Numbered from the stretch's first letter, positions 35,690 through 44,744 are shown. The stretch: 64,000 nt of DNA from Phycisphaeraceae bacterium (GCA_028277745.1 JANQFR010000067.1:1-64000), one strand, 5' to 3'. Translations and numbers: made by a program. The notes: generated by a model from the letters alone, not told the origin.

Positions 35690-35816
35690 TTCTGATGCTC
35701 CCGGATGAACCGAAATCCTCACTGCAGGCCGCAAAACTCAACTTGGATCATAACAACTCATCCCACGCGTACAAGCCCGGATTTCCTTTGATAAATCCCA
35801 AATCCGGGGAATCATC

Positions 35817-36722
35817 TCAGCCCCGCACGATCACCCGAGCCGGCCGCACCACCGTTAACAGACGCCCGTCGATCACCGCCAAGCCCACAAAGATCACTCC
35901 GACCCCGACCAACGAAACCGGCTCCAACGCCTCACGCAACAGCATCACCCCCAGCGTCAACGCCGTCACTGGGATCAGATACGTCACCAGCGACAGGTGC
36001 GTCGCCCCCCACCGCCGCAGCACCGCGAAGTACACCAGGTACGCGGCCGCGCTGCTCAGCTCGGCCAGCATCACCACCGCCAGCCAGCTCAACCCATCCG
36101 GGCGCAGCCGCCAAGGCTGCTCCGCGATCAGCACCGCCGGCAGGAGCAACACCGTCGAACAACTCAACATCGCCGCCGCGTTCACCGTCGGCGAGGTCTC
36201 CCTGAAACGCTTCCCAAAGACCACGCCCGCGGCGTAACACACCGACGCACCCAGCGCCGCGAACTGCCCCAGGCTCAGCCACGACACCCCCGCATGCAGC
36301 GTCGGCAGCATCAGCACCACCACGCCGAAAAACCCCACCGCCACGCCCGCCCACTGCCGCAAACCCATCCGCTCGTCGCGCGCCATCGCGTGCACCATCA
36401 ACACCGTAAAGATCGGCACCGTCGCGTTCAGGATCGACGCCTGCCCCGCGGTGATGTGCAGTTGCCCCCACGAGATCAACGAGAAAGGCAGGACATTGCT
36501 CAACAGCCCCATCACTCCATATGCCAGCCACACCCCCGGTGACCCCGGCACACGATGCCCCCGTAGCCACACCACCGCCCACAACGTCGCCGCGGCCAAA
36601 CCCACGCGCAGCAACACCAGCGTCAGCGGCGTAAACCCCACCAGAGCGATCTCGACAAAGATGTACGAGCCGCCCCACAACAGCGACAGGAGCACCAGGG
36701 TCGTCCATTTGTTCCACAACAT
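35817..36722 (-). CDS. EamA/DMT-family transporter
   Basis: A 301-residue inner-membrane protein with about ten transmembrane helices in two EamA repeats, beginning WTTLVLLSLLWGGSYIFVEIAL, a typical DMT start. The second repeat starts near LSLGQFAALGASVCYAAG. Such proteins export metabolites or small toxic compounds; the substrate is unknown. The ATG at 36722 removes a 34-residue non-hydrophobic leader of the longer frame. It is divergent from a TetR gene with a palindrome between them, so it is the probable target of that repressor. Confidence 0.88.
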   Translation of the reverse strand: MLWNKWTTLVLLSLLWGGSYIFVEIALVGFTPLTLVLLRVGLAAATLWAVVWLRGHRVPGSPGVWLAYGVMGLLSNVLPFSLISWGQLHITAGQASILNATVPIFTVLMVHAMARDERMGLRQWAGVAVGFFGVVVLMLPTLHAGVSWLSLGQFAALGASVCYAAGVVFGKRFRETSPTVNAAAMLSCSTVLLLPAVLIAEQPWRLRPDGLSWLAVVMLAELSSAAAYLVYFAVLRRWGATHLSLVTYLIPVTALTLGVMLLREALEPVSLVGVGVIFVGLAVIDGRLLTVVRPARVIVRG

Positions 36723-36834
36723 GCGTGATTCCTTGCAGGTCCGTCCGCACCGCGCCTGCAGTGCGTCCGTTCGGCGCCCAGGCCCGACGACGAGCCTCGA
36801 CACCCGCGAGTCTACGATCGGCACACGCCTGGCT

Positions 36835-36855
36835 ATCCTGACTCGAAGTCAGGAT
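36835..36855. promoter_or_regulatory. TetR-type operator candidate
   Basis: A perfect inverted repeat with nine-base arms, ATCCTGACT and AGTCAGGAT, around the triplet CGA. It lies between the divergent EamA (start 36722) and TetR (start 36913) genes. Size and position fit a TetR-family site controlling both genes. Confidence 0.7.
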
Positions 36856-36912
36856 CCGACTGACGACAAGTCCACCTACAATGATGTCGGGACACCCGAC
36901 GGAGCCTCCGCC

Positions 36913-37536
36913 ATGGCGAACAACACAGCACTGCAGACCCCCAAGAACGGCCGGCACGCCCAGCCGCGGAAGAACACGCGCGAGCGGATCACCCGCATCG
37001 CCATGGACCTCTTCTACGAGCATGGCTTCCACGCCGTCGGCCTCGACCGCGTCATCGAACAGGCCGGCGTAACCAAAACCACCTTCTACTATCACTTCGA
37101 ATCCAAAGACGACCTCATCCTCACCGCCATGAGCGAACGCGACGAAGCCAGCGTCCAACGCTGGCGCGACGAGGTTCGGCAAGCCGCCGGCGGCGACCCC
37201 CGCCGGATGCTCATCGGCTTCGTCGAATCGCTCAGCGTCTGGTTCGAAGACGAGCGGTTCCACGGTTGCGTCTACACCAACGCCGCCGCCGAGTTCCCCA
37301 GCCGCTACGACCCGATCCACCAACTCGGCGCCGTCCATAAACACCGCATCGAAGCCATGCTCGACGAGGTTGCCGAAGATGCCGGCGCCGCCGAACCCCG
37401 GGCCCTGGCCCAGGAACTGATGGTGATCATCGAAGGCGCATTGGTCTGGCGCCACGTCGCCGCCCGCCCCAACGCCGCCGCCGTCGCTCTCCAACTCGCT
37501 CACCGCACCCTCGCGGCTCACTTGCCCGACCCCTGA
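36913..37536 (+). CDS. TetR-family transcriptional regulator
   Basis: A 207-residue regulator. The N-terminal helix-turn-helix is clear: TRERITRIAMDLFYEHGFHAVGL and then AGVTKTTFYYHFESKDDL, both highly typical. The C-terminal ligand domain contains DERFHGCVYTNAAAEFP, a pattern common in TetR proteins of the YxaF/LmrA-like group. The ATG at 36913 is used; the open frame extends upstream to 36451 but would overlap the transporter antisense and the operator. It probably represses the divergent EamA transporter and itself through the palindrome at 36835-36855. Confidence 0.92.
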   Translation: MANNTALQTPKNGRHAQPRKNTRERITRIAMDLFYEHGFHAVGLDRVIEQAGVTKTTFYYHFESKDDLILTAMSERDEASVQRWRDEVRQAAGGDPRRMLIGFVESLSVWFEDERFHGCVYTNAAAEFPSRYDPIHQLGAVHKHRIEAMLDEVAEDAGAAEPRALAQELMVIIEGALVWRHVAARPNAAAVALQLAHRTLAAHLPDP

Positions 37537-37662
37537 ACTACACTCCTCACCGTTTCCGTGTCCCTGCAGCGAAACCAACCCCGGCGCCCTCAGATCACTC
37601 GTCCGGGGTGCCGGTCGTTTCGGTCTCTTTGTCGGGCGGGCTTCATCGGCGCGTGGACCCGC

Positions 37663-38571
37663 TCAGCCGCCGAGGGCGAGGGAGTCGCGGACGCCGAGGT
37701 TGTCGTAAATCCGGCGGGTCGCGTCGGACTTGTTGAGGGTGTAGAAATGGATACCGCGGACCTGGTGGTCGAGCAGGTCGCGGCATTGCTCGGTCGCCCA
37801 GTGGATGCCGACGCGCTGGACGGCGTCGGCATCATCGCCGGCGCGGGCCACGGCCTTGAGCAGCGCGGCGGGGAACCGGGAGCCGCCGGCGAGGTCACCC
37901 ATCCGTCGCATGCCTTTGACGGAGCTGATGGGCATGATGCCGGCGATGATGGGGACGCGCACGCCGGCGAGGTCGCAACGGTCGCGGAAGTCGTAGAAGT
38001 CGCGGTTGTCGAAGAAGAGCTGGGTGCAGATGTAGTCGGCGCCGGCGTCGACCTTGGCCTTGAGATAGTCCATCTCCAGGAGGCGGTTGGGGGTGGCGGG
38101 GTGGCCCTCGGGGAAGCCCGCGACGCCCACGCCGAAGCCGCGCGGGTCGGAGTGGCCGGGGAATTGGCGGATGAACCGGACGAGGTCGACGGCGTGCTGG
38201 AAGGCGTCGTCAGCCTTGTTGTAATGGTCTAGGCCTCGGGGCGGGTCGCCGCCTAGGGCGAGGATGTTGCCGATACCGAGCTGGGCGTAGCGGGTGAGGA
38301 TGTCGGTGATGTCCGCTTCGCTGTGGCAGACACAGGTCAGGTGCGGGACGGTGGGGATGGGGGTGGTGGTCTTGATCCGCTCGACCAGGTCGTGGGTCAG
38401 CTCACGGGTGGACCCGCCGGCGCCGTAGGTGACGGAAACGAACGCGGGCTTGAGGGCCTCGAGGTCCGCGATCGTGCGGTACAGCCCCTCGGCGGCCTGG
38501 GGGGTCTTGGGGGGGAAGAACTCGAACGAGAAGGTCGTGGGGTGGCGGTCGAAGATGTCCTGGCAGTGCAT
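37663..38571 (-). CDS. metF: Methylenetetrahydrofolate reductase
   Basis: A 302-residue cytoplasmic flavoenzyme that reduces 5,10-methylene-THF to 5-methyl-THF for methionine synthesis. Family motifs are FSFEFFPPKTP at the N-terminus, FVSVTYGAGGSTRE, HLTCVCHSE, NILALGGDPPRG and TQLFFDN. The length is normal. It stands alone here. The 35 bases before the ATG contain nested complementary segments that may pair with the AAGGATG ribosome binding region; this is recorded as a finding, not as a riboswitch. Confidence 0.95.
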   Translation of the reverse strand: MHCQDIFDRHPTTFSFEFFPPKTPQAAEGLYRTIADLEALKPAFVSVTYGAGGSTRELTHDLVERIKTTTPIPTVPHLTCVCHSEADITDILTRYAQLGIGNILALGGDPPRGLDHYNKADDAFQHAVDLVRFIRQFPGHSDPRGFGVGVAGFPEGHPATPNRLLEMDYLKAKVDAGADYICTQLFFDNRDFYDFRDRCDLAGVRVPIIAGIMPISSVKGMRRMGDLAGGSRFPAALLKAVARAGDDADAVQRVGIHWATEQCRDLLDHQVRGIHFYTLNKSDATRRIYDNLGVRDSLALGG

Positions 38572-38750
38572 GCTAAATCATCCTTGCATCCGGATGAACT
38601 GATGATAAAGGGCGGGGAGCTGGGGTGTCAACCCAGTCCGTTGGACGTTTCTGACGGTTGTATCGGCTATGCGGTTAAGGCGGGCCATCCGCGGACCGAT
38701 GACCACCCCATCACGGGCCCGGGGCCATCGGGCGGAAGGGATAGCTGCGC

Positions 38751-39788
38751 ATGCGCATCGCGTTGGATTTGAGTCTGTTGGATCATGGCCGGCCCACGGG
38801 GCGGGCGATGTCGCGTCTGTACGAGGAGTTATCGGCGTTAAGGCCCGATTGGGAGGTCGTCGGCTACCACCGTCAGCCGGTGGAGGCTATGCGGCTGCCC
38901 ACGAATGTGACGCCCCGCCGGCTCGGGTTCGGCCAGGAATTCATCGGTGCCCTGACGGGGCGGCTGGCGGGCGTAGACCTGGTGCACAGCAACGGCCGAC
39001 CGACGCTGGCCGGCGCGGCGGCGGTGGTGACGCTGGACCACGTGCGGGCGGTGGATCGCGAGGCGGCGGCGCGGGCGAGAGCGGTGATGTGTGCGACCTC
39101 GGCGTTGCGGCATCAGGCGATCTGGCAGCTCGGGGTTGACCCTCAGCGGGTTCACCTGACGCCCTGGGCCGCGGTCGAGGCGTCCGAGACGGTGTCCGGC
39201 CGACGCGTCCGGCAGGCGATGGAGCGTTACCGGGTCGGCCGCTCGTTTGTGCTGCACTTCGGGGGGCGGAAAACAACGGAGGTCCTGGCGGCCTGGGCGG
39301 CCGCTCGGCGCGGGCTGGCGGCGCACACCCAGTTGCTGGTCGTGGGGCTGGATGGCCCCAGCCAGACCGCGCTGAGCCGGGAGGCGGCGCGGCTTGGGGT
39401 GGAGTCGAGCGTGCTGCTGCACGGCTGGGCGGACGAGGCGGACGTTCCGCTGTTGCTGACCTTTGCCGAGATGCTGGTTCACGTGGGCGGGTCGTCGTCG
39501 TTCCCATCACGGGTTCTCGAGGCGATGCGCTTGGGGCTGATGGTGGTGAGCGGGCCGGGCCCAGCGGTGGAGGAAATCGGGGCCGACGCGGTCTGTTTCG
39601 CTCAGGACGGGGCCGAGATGGCGCGGGCGATCCGCCGGGCCTTGAAGCGGCCGGGCGCACGGGACGCCTGGATCGAGCGTGGCCGACGCCGGGCGGCGGC
39701 TTACAACTGGAAGCGGTGCGCCTTGGCGTATGCGGACGTGTTCGAGACGATCGCCTCTTCGCGGGGGTGGCTGCGTCAGGCAGCCTGA
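38751..39788 (+). CDS. Glycosyltransferase, GT4-like
   Basis: A 345-residue GT-B glycosyltransferase. The N-terminal domain begins MRIALDLSLLDHGRPTGRA, and the C-terminal domain shows FVLHFGGRKTTEVLAAW, LLHGWADEADVPLLL and PSRVLEAMRLGLMVV followed by GPGPAVEEI, matching the GT4 donor-binding pattern including the ExxxxG-like glutamates. Donor and acceptor are unknown. It is the first of three closely spaced genes with a second glycosyltransferase and a small membrane protein, probably for exopolysaccharide or glycolipid synthesis. Confidence 0.82.
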   Translation: MRIALDLSLLDHGRPTGRAMSRLYEELSALRPDWEVVGYHRQPVEAMRLPTNVTPRRLGFGQEFIGALTGRLAGVDLVHSNGRPTLAGAAAVVTLDHVRAVDREAAARARAVMCATSALRHQAIWQLGVDPQRVHLTPWAAVEASETVSGRRVRQAMERYRVGRSFVLHFGGRKTTEVLAAWAAARRGLAAHTQLLVVGLDGPSQTALSREAARLGVESSVLLHGWADEADVPLLLTFAEMLVHVGGSSSFPSRVLEAMRLGLMVVSGPGPAVEEIGADAVCFAQDGAEMARAIRRALKRPGARDAWIERGRRRAAAYNWKRCALAYADVFETIASSRGWLRQAA

Positions 39789-39812
39789 GAAACGGACGGA
39801 AAGGACCAACTG

Positions 39813-41153
39813 ATGATGCAACCGGACTACATGCAACTGGGGGACCCCCCTACGCCCTCGCGGACGGACGTGCTGGTGATCAGCGAGTCGGGCCTCTGGC
39901 CGATGGACCGGGCCGTGCGGGTGCAGGGATGCGGGCTGATCCGCGCATTGAGCGAGGCGGGGATGAAGATCGCGGTGTCGACCCTGCGGCCGACCCAGGA
40001 CGCACCTTTCTGGCTGACGGGCCTGCTGCACCCCTGGCCGGAGGCTCAGCCGACTCACGTGCGAGAGCTGATCGAGAGCTGGGGCGGCGTGTGCGGCTCA
40101 CTCCGCCGGACGCTGATCCGCAGCCAGGCGATCGACGCACCCGCCATCGCAGGGCTTCTGCCGCTGGTTGACGAGCTTCGACCGAGAGCGGTGATCGCGC
40201 TGGGCCAGCACGGGCCGGTGCTGCTCAAGGGGCTGTCGACGACCCACCCAGCCGTCAAGCGGGTCTGGTGCACGGGGGAGGAGCCGGCGTCTTACCTGAT
40301 CCAGTGCCTGCTGCGCGATCCTGCGGCGTTGTGGCGGCTGCGGGCCTCGCTGATCTGCCAGTTTGCCGGGATCGAGTGGCTGTTCGCACGGGGATTGGAC
40401 GCGATCCTGGCGCCGGACCGTGGGGAAGCCCGCAAACTCCGGATCATGACCGGCGTGAAACAAGCGGTGACGCTGCGCCACGGGGTGGATGCGACCGTTT
40501 TCAAGCCGGAAGCGGCCCGGACGACGCCGCGGAGCCTGGTGTTCCGGGGGCGTCTGGATATCGAGCCCAACGTGCATGGCTTGCGCTGGTTCACTCAACA
40601 CGTCTGGCCCAGCCTGAGGAGCCGATCGCACACGGCGACGCTTCGCATCATTGGGCGGAACCCTTTGCCGTCGATCCGGGAGTTGGGCGCGATCCCGGGC
40701 GTCCGCGTGATGGGCGGGGCGGATGAGGCGCATCAGCATGTCCGGGAGGCGTCGGCCGCGATCCTGCCGCAGCGTTTCGGCGGCGGGGTGCAGCACACGC
40801 TGCTGGAAGCCGCCGCGATGGGCTTGCCGATCCTCGCCTCGCCCGCCGCGACGAAGGGGCTGGACTTACTGACCGACAGCAGCCCACTGGTGCTCTGTCA
40901 CCGGCCGGCCGAGTGGGTTGAATCGGTCTGGCGGCTGTGGAACGACCCGTCGCTGGCGGCCGACCTGTCGCGAGCGGGCCGTTCGTGGGTGACGCGGTCG
41001 CACACGTGGGAGGACGCCGCGACGCGCGTGATCGCCCTGCTGAATCAAGTCCTGCCGCGTGATCAAAGGATAACAACGACTTCTGCGCCGCCGTTGCAGA
41101 CCATCGGCGGCAAGAAGCGTGATGAACAAGCTTCACTCGGTGAGGCCGCGTAG
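39813..41153 (+). CDS. Glycosyltransferase, GT4-like
   Basis: A 446-residue GT-B glycosyltransferase 24 bases after the preceding one. The N-terminus starts DVLVISESGLWPMDRAVR. The C-terminal half reads SLVFRGRLDIEPNVHGLRWF, then IIGRNPLPSIREL, then ILPQRFGGGVQHTLLEAAAMG, a classic GT4 donor-site pattern. No membrane helices are present; it is cytoplasmic or peripheral. The sugar and acceptor are unknown. Confidence 0.82.
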   Translation: MMQPDYMQLGDPPTPSRTDVLVISESGLWPMDRAVRVQGCGLIRALSEAGMKIAVSTLRPTQDAPFWLTGLLHPWPEAQPTHVRELIESWGGVCGSLRRTLIRSQAIDAPAIAGLLPLVDELRPRAVIALGQHGPVLLKGLSTTHPAVKRVWCTGEEPASYLIQCLLRDPAALWRLRASLICQFAGIEWLFARGLDAILAPDRGEARKLRIMTGVKQAVTLRHGVDATVFKPEAARTTPRSLVFRGRLDIEPNVHGLRWFTQHVWPSLRSRSHTATLRIIGRNPLPSIRELGAIPGVRVMGGADEAHQHVREASAAILPQRFGGGVQHTLLEAAAMGLPILASPAATKGLDLLTDSSPLVLCHRPAEWVESVWRLWNDPSLAADLSRAGRSWVTRSHTWEDAATRVIALLNQVLPRDQRITTTSAPPLQTIGGKKRDEQASLGEAA

Positions 41154-41165
41154 GAAGGAGGACGT

Positions 41166-41609
41166 GTGGCCTGGACGTCGATGCATTTCGCTGTGGGCAT
41201 GGCGGGCGGCGCCGCCATCGCCGCCGTTGGGTGTGCGATCACCCGCCGGGGCTGGCGTTGGGTCCCGGGGGCGATGGTGGCCGGCGGGTTCTGGGCGATC
41301 CTCCCCGACACGCCGCGCCTGTTCCGCGAAGATTTTCCTTGGGTCCCCTTCATGGGGTGGTACGCGAACAAGACGACCGAAGCGTGGCTGCACGAGATCG
41401 GCAACGTGTTTTTCTTTCACCAAACGCTGGACCGACAGCCGCACAATTACTCCCTGCACGGCCTGCTGCTGATCATCCTGCTGTTTACCTTGGGTTGGGT
41501 GTGGATGCTCCTGTTAAATCGGCATGAAAGACGTCGCGGGTCTCAAGCGGCTTTAGGCATCGCCGGACGCATTAAACCGAGATCGGAGCACGATCAACGA
41601 GCAGGTTAA
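41166..41609 (+). CDS. Small membrane protein, possibly DUF457/YdjM-like metal-dependent hydrolase
   Basis: A 147-residue protein starting at GTG 41166, six bases after a strong AGGAGG. Helices lie at residues 9-26, 34-46 and 98-116. Polar residues expected of DUF457-type membrane metal hydrolases are present: His7 in the first segment, ILPDTPR with Asp, and His residues in FFFHQTLDRQPHNYSLHG. The spacing suggests co-expression with the two glycosyltransferases. The family call is tentative. Confidence 0.6.
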   Translation: MAWTSMHFAVGMAGGAAIAAVGCAITRRGWRWVPGAMVAGGFWAILPDTPRLFREDFPWVPFMGWYANKTTEAWLHEIGNVFFFHQTLDRQPHNYSLHGLLLIILLFTLGWVWMLLLNRHERRRGSQAALGIAGRIKPRSEHDQRAG

Positions 41610-41784
41610 CCACGCGCTGACCGGCCGCGAACGGGTAATCCCTGACCTCCTGGGACGCATATCATGTCTACTATGGACCAAAGTCCAGCGGCGCGTTAAA
41701 CTGTGACTGTTTCAGAATCAAATCCCCGCTCATCATTCACAACTCGCGGGGTATGGTGGTCTCAGCCAAGGAAGGTTACAACGT

Positions 41785-42084
41785 ATGTCTGAGCGGCCCG
41801 ATGAATTGTGGGTGTTCTCGGTAGCTACCGAATCAAGCGTCGATTCGGTGAGCCTGGTGACGGAGAGCGACTCGGGGGTGAGCGACTGGGTGGAGATGGC
41901 CCGGGACCGCAACGGGCAATGGTCTGCGCAAAGGCGTTTCCCGCGCGGCGGTTACCGTGTCCGGTACTTCACCCAGGAAGGCTCGACGATCATCAACTGC
42001 GGAGGTCACGGCCTCAGCGCCCGGCGGCTGGAAGGCAACGCCGGTGTGAGCGTCGAACCCGATCACGTCGCCATGAACGCGTGA
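41785..42084 (+). CDS. Small CBM48-like protein (tentative)
   Basis: A 99-residue protein with AAGGAAGG upstream of its ATG. The pattern WVEMARDRNGQWSAQ, then FPRGGYRVRYF, is like the early-set beta-sandwich of CBM48/AMPK-beta glycogen-binding domains, in which W, the D-G-W turn and P-G-Y-R-F recur. No signal peptide. If correct it is a free-standing single domain without an enzyme. A leader hairpin with CCCCGC and GCGGGG arms lies 30-60 bases upstream. Function unknown. Confidence 0.5.
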   Translation: MSERPDELWVFSVATESSVDSVSLVTESDSGVSDWVEMARDRNGQWSAQRRFPRGGYRVRYFTQEGSTIINCGGHGLSARRLEGNAGVSVEPDHVAMNA

Positions 42085-42177
42085 ACGCCACGCGCTTCGC
42101 ACCTCAGCCCTGCCCCGAGGAGCAGCGTTCAAGGTTTTGCTGCGTCGGGGCGGCAATCCGTATAACATCCGGCCCTG

Positions 42178-43386
42178 ATGGATCGGACGCGTCTGGATAT
42201 TGAAGATCGCGGCGTCCCGGCCGCGCTGGCGTGGGCGTGTTTTCTAGGCAGTTCGTGGACCTGGGTGATCGGGATGATCGCCCCCGCGCTGTTCGTCCGC
42301 GACTACGGCTGGCTGGGCTTCGTGGCGTTCGCCACGCCCAACGTGCTGGGCGCCGCGGCGATGGGGTTCGTGCTGAAGACCCCCGCCGCCAGCCGGGCGG
42401 TGACCCGCCGGCATCAGGACATGTGCCTGCGGTTCAGCGACGTGACCATCGCGTACCACACGTTCGTGATGGGCTGGCTGTTCAGCCGGCTGCTGGGCTG
42501 GCCGATGGTCGTGGTCGGCCTGGGGGCGACGGCGGTGATCTGGATGCTCGTGCAGCGCAGGACGGCGACGCGGTTTGTCGCGGTGGGGGTGTCGCTGATC
42601 TCGCTGGGGCTCTTCGTCCTGTCGTGGTTCACCGATCACGCGTGGGCCGGGGTCTTGCACGACGCTCCACGGTTATCACGGGCGGACCTGCTGCTGTTCG
42701 TCCCGGCCGCCGCGTTGGGGTTCCTGCTGTGCCCGTACCTGGACCTGACGTTCCACCGCGCCCGCCAGTCCACGGAGGCGAACACCGGCCGCCTCGCTTT
42801 TGCGGTCGGTTTCGGGGGCGTGTTCCTGATGATGATCCTCTTCAGCCTGGTCTACGCCTGGGTGATCGTGCAGATGGCGACCTCGGACGCGGTGGGGCTC
42901 GACGGCCTGACGCTGCTGTGGATCATCCTCGCGATTCACCTGACGCTTCAGGCGGCGTTCACTACGGCGCTGCACATGCGGGAGATCACGGTCCGCCGGG
43001 GTAACAAGGACCTGCCGCGGATCGGGGCGGTCGCCGCCGCCGGGTTGCTGGTTGGGGGGATCGCGGTCTTCAGCACCGCCCTGCCGTTCGGGCTCACCAT
43101 GGGGGAAATTTTTTACCGTTGCTTCCTGCTGGCGTACGGGCTGCCCTTCCCGGCGTATGTCCTGCTGTGCATGATCCCGACCCGCCGCCCGGTGGCCGGG
43201 CGCACGCGGGCGATCGTCTGGCTCATCGCGACCCTCGCGGCGTTGCCGTTCGCCTACCACGCGTTCATGGCCGAAACCCACATGGGTCTTCTCGCCGCCA
43301 CGGCCGTCCTCCTGGCCGCCCGCCTCGTGCTCGACCTCTTCCCCTTCAAACCCGCTACAATCCCGCCCCCCCAGCCTGATCCCTGA
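42178..43386 (+). CDS. Polytopic membrane protein of unknown function
   Basis: A 402-residue protein with about ten to eleven predicted transmembrane helices. The start LGSSWTWVIGMIAPALFVRDYG, then LGFVAFATPNVLGAAAMGF, faintly recalls sodium/solute symporters, but no transport motif was confirmed. A short polar loop with HRARQST sits in the middle. It is followed 20 bases later by the RdgC-like gene, possibly in one transcript. I do not recognise the family. Confidence 0.7.
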   Translation: MDRTRLDIEDRGVPAALAWACFLGSSWTWVIGMIAPALFVRDYGWLGFVAFATPNVLGAAAMGFVLKTPAASRAVTRRHQDMCLRFSDVTIAYHTFVMGWLFSRLLGWPMVVVGLGATAVIWMLVQRRTATRFVAVGVSLISLGLFVLSWFTDHAWAGVLHDAPRLSRADLLLFVPAAALGFLLCPYLDLTFHRARQSTEANTGRLAFAVGFGGVFLMMILFSLVYAWVIVQMATSDAVGLDGLTLLWIILAIHLTLQAAFTTALHMREITVRRGNKDLPRIGAVAAAGLLVGGIAVFSTALPFGLTMGEIFYRCFLLAYGLPFPAYVLLCMIPTRRPVAGRTRAIVWLIATLAALPFAYHAFMAETHMGLLAATAVLLAARLVLDLFPFKPATIPPPQPDP

Positions 43387-43406
43387 CCTTAACCCCCGCT
43401 CCGCCC

Positions 43407-44618
43407 ATGCCCTTCCAATCCGGCCGTGTCAGTTTCTGCCGTTTCCGCGTCCACGGCGACGCCCCCGCTCAGCCCGATGAGACCGCGCTGGCCATCCTCA
43501 GCGACTTCGCGTTCAAGGAAACCGAGATCGGCGCCCCCGACGAGGTCGAGATCGGGTTCATCACCGGCCAACACATCCTCGACACTCAGTTCACCTACGA
43601 AAAAAACGGGTTCGGCTCGAGCCTGCTCTTTGCGTTGCGCATGGACACCCACAAGCCGCCGTCGGAGATCAAGAAGGCCTACAAGCAGATCCACGAACAG
43701 GCGGCGTCGGCCGCGTCGGCGACCGGGTTCGCGTCGAAGGCGGAGAAACGCCGCGCCGCCGAGGAGGCCCAGCGGCAACTCCATGACGACCTGGCCGCCG
43801 GCAAGTTCCGCCGCTCCAAGTCGGTCCCGTTGTTGTGGGACCTGAAAACCGCCACGCTTTACTGCGGGGCGGCGGGTAACACGGTGATCGAGAAGCTCAC
43901 GCGCCTGATGAAAGACGCGTTTGCGGTGGACCTTCAGTATCTCAGCGCCGGGTCGCTGGCGGGCGTCATGCTCCGCGACGCGGGGCGGGGGCGCGATTAT
44001 GAGGACCTCAAGCCGTCGGCCTTCACACCGCCGCCTCCCGCGGCCCGGGAGAACCACGAGGACGCCGACGGCCCCCGCGACCTCAACGCCCCGCTGGTCC
44101 CCTGGGTCGCCCAGGCGGTGGACCTGAAGGACTTCCTGGGCAACGAGTTCGCCTTCTGGCTCTGGCGCTGCCATGAAACGGCCGACGGCCGGGTCGAGGC
44201 CGGCAAAGACGAGCTTTATGTCACGATCGACAAGGCCCTGGACATGGATTGTGCGTGGGACGCCGGGGGCAAGCAGACGCTGCGCGGCCACGCGATCACG
44301 CGGCTGCCCGAAGCGGGCGACGCGCTGCGGACCGGCAAGTGGCCCCGCAAGCTCGGCCTGCTGATCGCCGACGGCGAGCATCATTTTGAAGTGACGCTCC
44401 AGGTCGACAAGATGGCGGTATCTTCCGCCGTGCTGCCGGAGGTGGAAGACGCCCAATCCCCGCGCGAACTGATCGAATCGCGTCTTCAGCTCACCGCGGC
44501 CCTGGCCGGCGCCCTGGACAATCTTTACCGGGCATTCCTCGACCAACGCACCCGGTCGGGGTGGAGCTCGCGCCGCGGGGAGATCCGCGACTGGATCGTC
44601 AAACGGTTGGAAAAGTGA
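43407..44618 (+). CDS. RdgC-like protein (tentative)
   Basis: A 403-residue cytoplasmic protein. Segments resemble the recombination-associated protein RdgC: FRRSKSVPLLWDLKTATLYCGA where RdgC has its processing and strand region, KLTRLMKDAFAVDLQYLSAG, and LGNEFAFWLWRCHE, which matches the EFLTWLW-type motif. RdgC forms a ring around double-stranded DNA and modulates RecA in proteobacteria. The N-terminus and the charged middle (SKAEKRRAAEEAQRQL) are less alike. The assignment is from pattern memory and could be wrong; the gene is otherwise a conserved unknown. Confidence 0.5.
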   Translation: MPFQSGRVSFCRFRVHGDAPAQPDETALAILSDFAFKETEIGAPDEVEIGFITGQHILDTQFTYEKNGFGSSLLFALRMDTHKPPSEIKKAYKQIHEQAASAASATGFASKAEKRRAAEEAQRQLHDDLAAGKFRRSKSVPLLWDLKTATLYCGAAGNTVIEKLTRLMKDAFAVDLQYLSAGSLAGVMLRDAGRGRDYEDLKPSAFTPPPPAARENHEDADGPRDLNAPLVPWVAQAVDLKDFLGNEFAFWLWRCHETADGRVEAGKDELYVTIDKALDMDCAWDAGGKQTLRGHAITRLPEAGDALRTGKWPRKLGLLIADGEHHFEVTLQVDKMAVSSAVLPEVEDAQSPRELIESRLQLTAALAGALDNLYRAFLDQRTRSGWSSRRGEIRDWIVKRLEK

Positions 44619-44667
44619 GGGGCGGGCCAACCGCCAGATCAACTTTCAGGCGATCGCTTCGCCGCTT

Positions 44668-44718
44668 TAGCCGGCGGGCTACGCCCGCCTGGTCCAGGGC
44701 CGCGTAGCGGCCCGGCTA
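44668..44718. repeat. Cruciform-like palindromic (REP-type) repeat
   Basis: Outer arms TAGCC (44668-44672) and GGCTA (44714-44718) enclose two hairpins: GGCGGG-CTACG-CCCGCC (44673-44689) and GGGCCG-CGTAG-CGGCCC (44697-44713). The two hairpins share reversed loops, giving a three-way junction. It lies 27 bases before ald. It looks like an intergenic repeat of the REP/MITE kind; a partial match (GGCCGGGCTACGCC) is near 32303. It could also act as a terminator or mRNA boundary. Confidence 0.6.
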
Positions 44719-44744
44719 AGCCAACAGGTTGTTATGATCTCATC

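Noticed and set aside
36451-36912. N-terminal extension of the TetR frame
   Set aside because: It overlaps the transporter antisense and the operator palindrome; the helix-turn-helix begins soon after the ATG at 36913.
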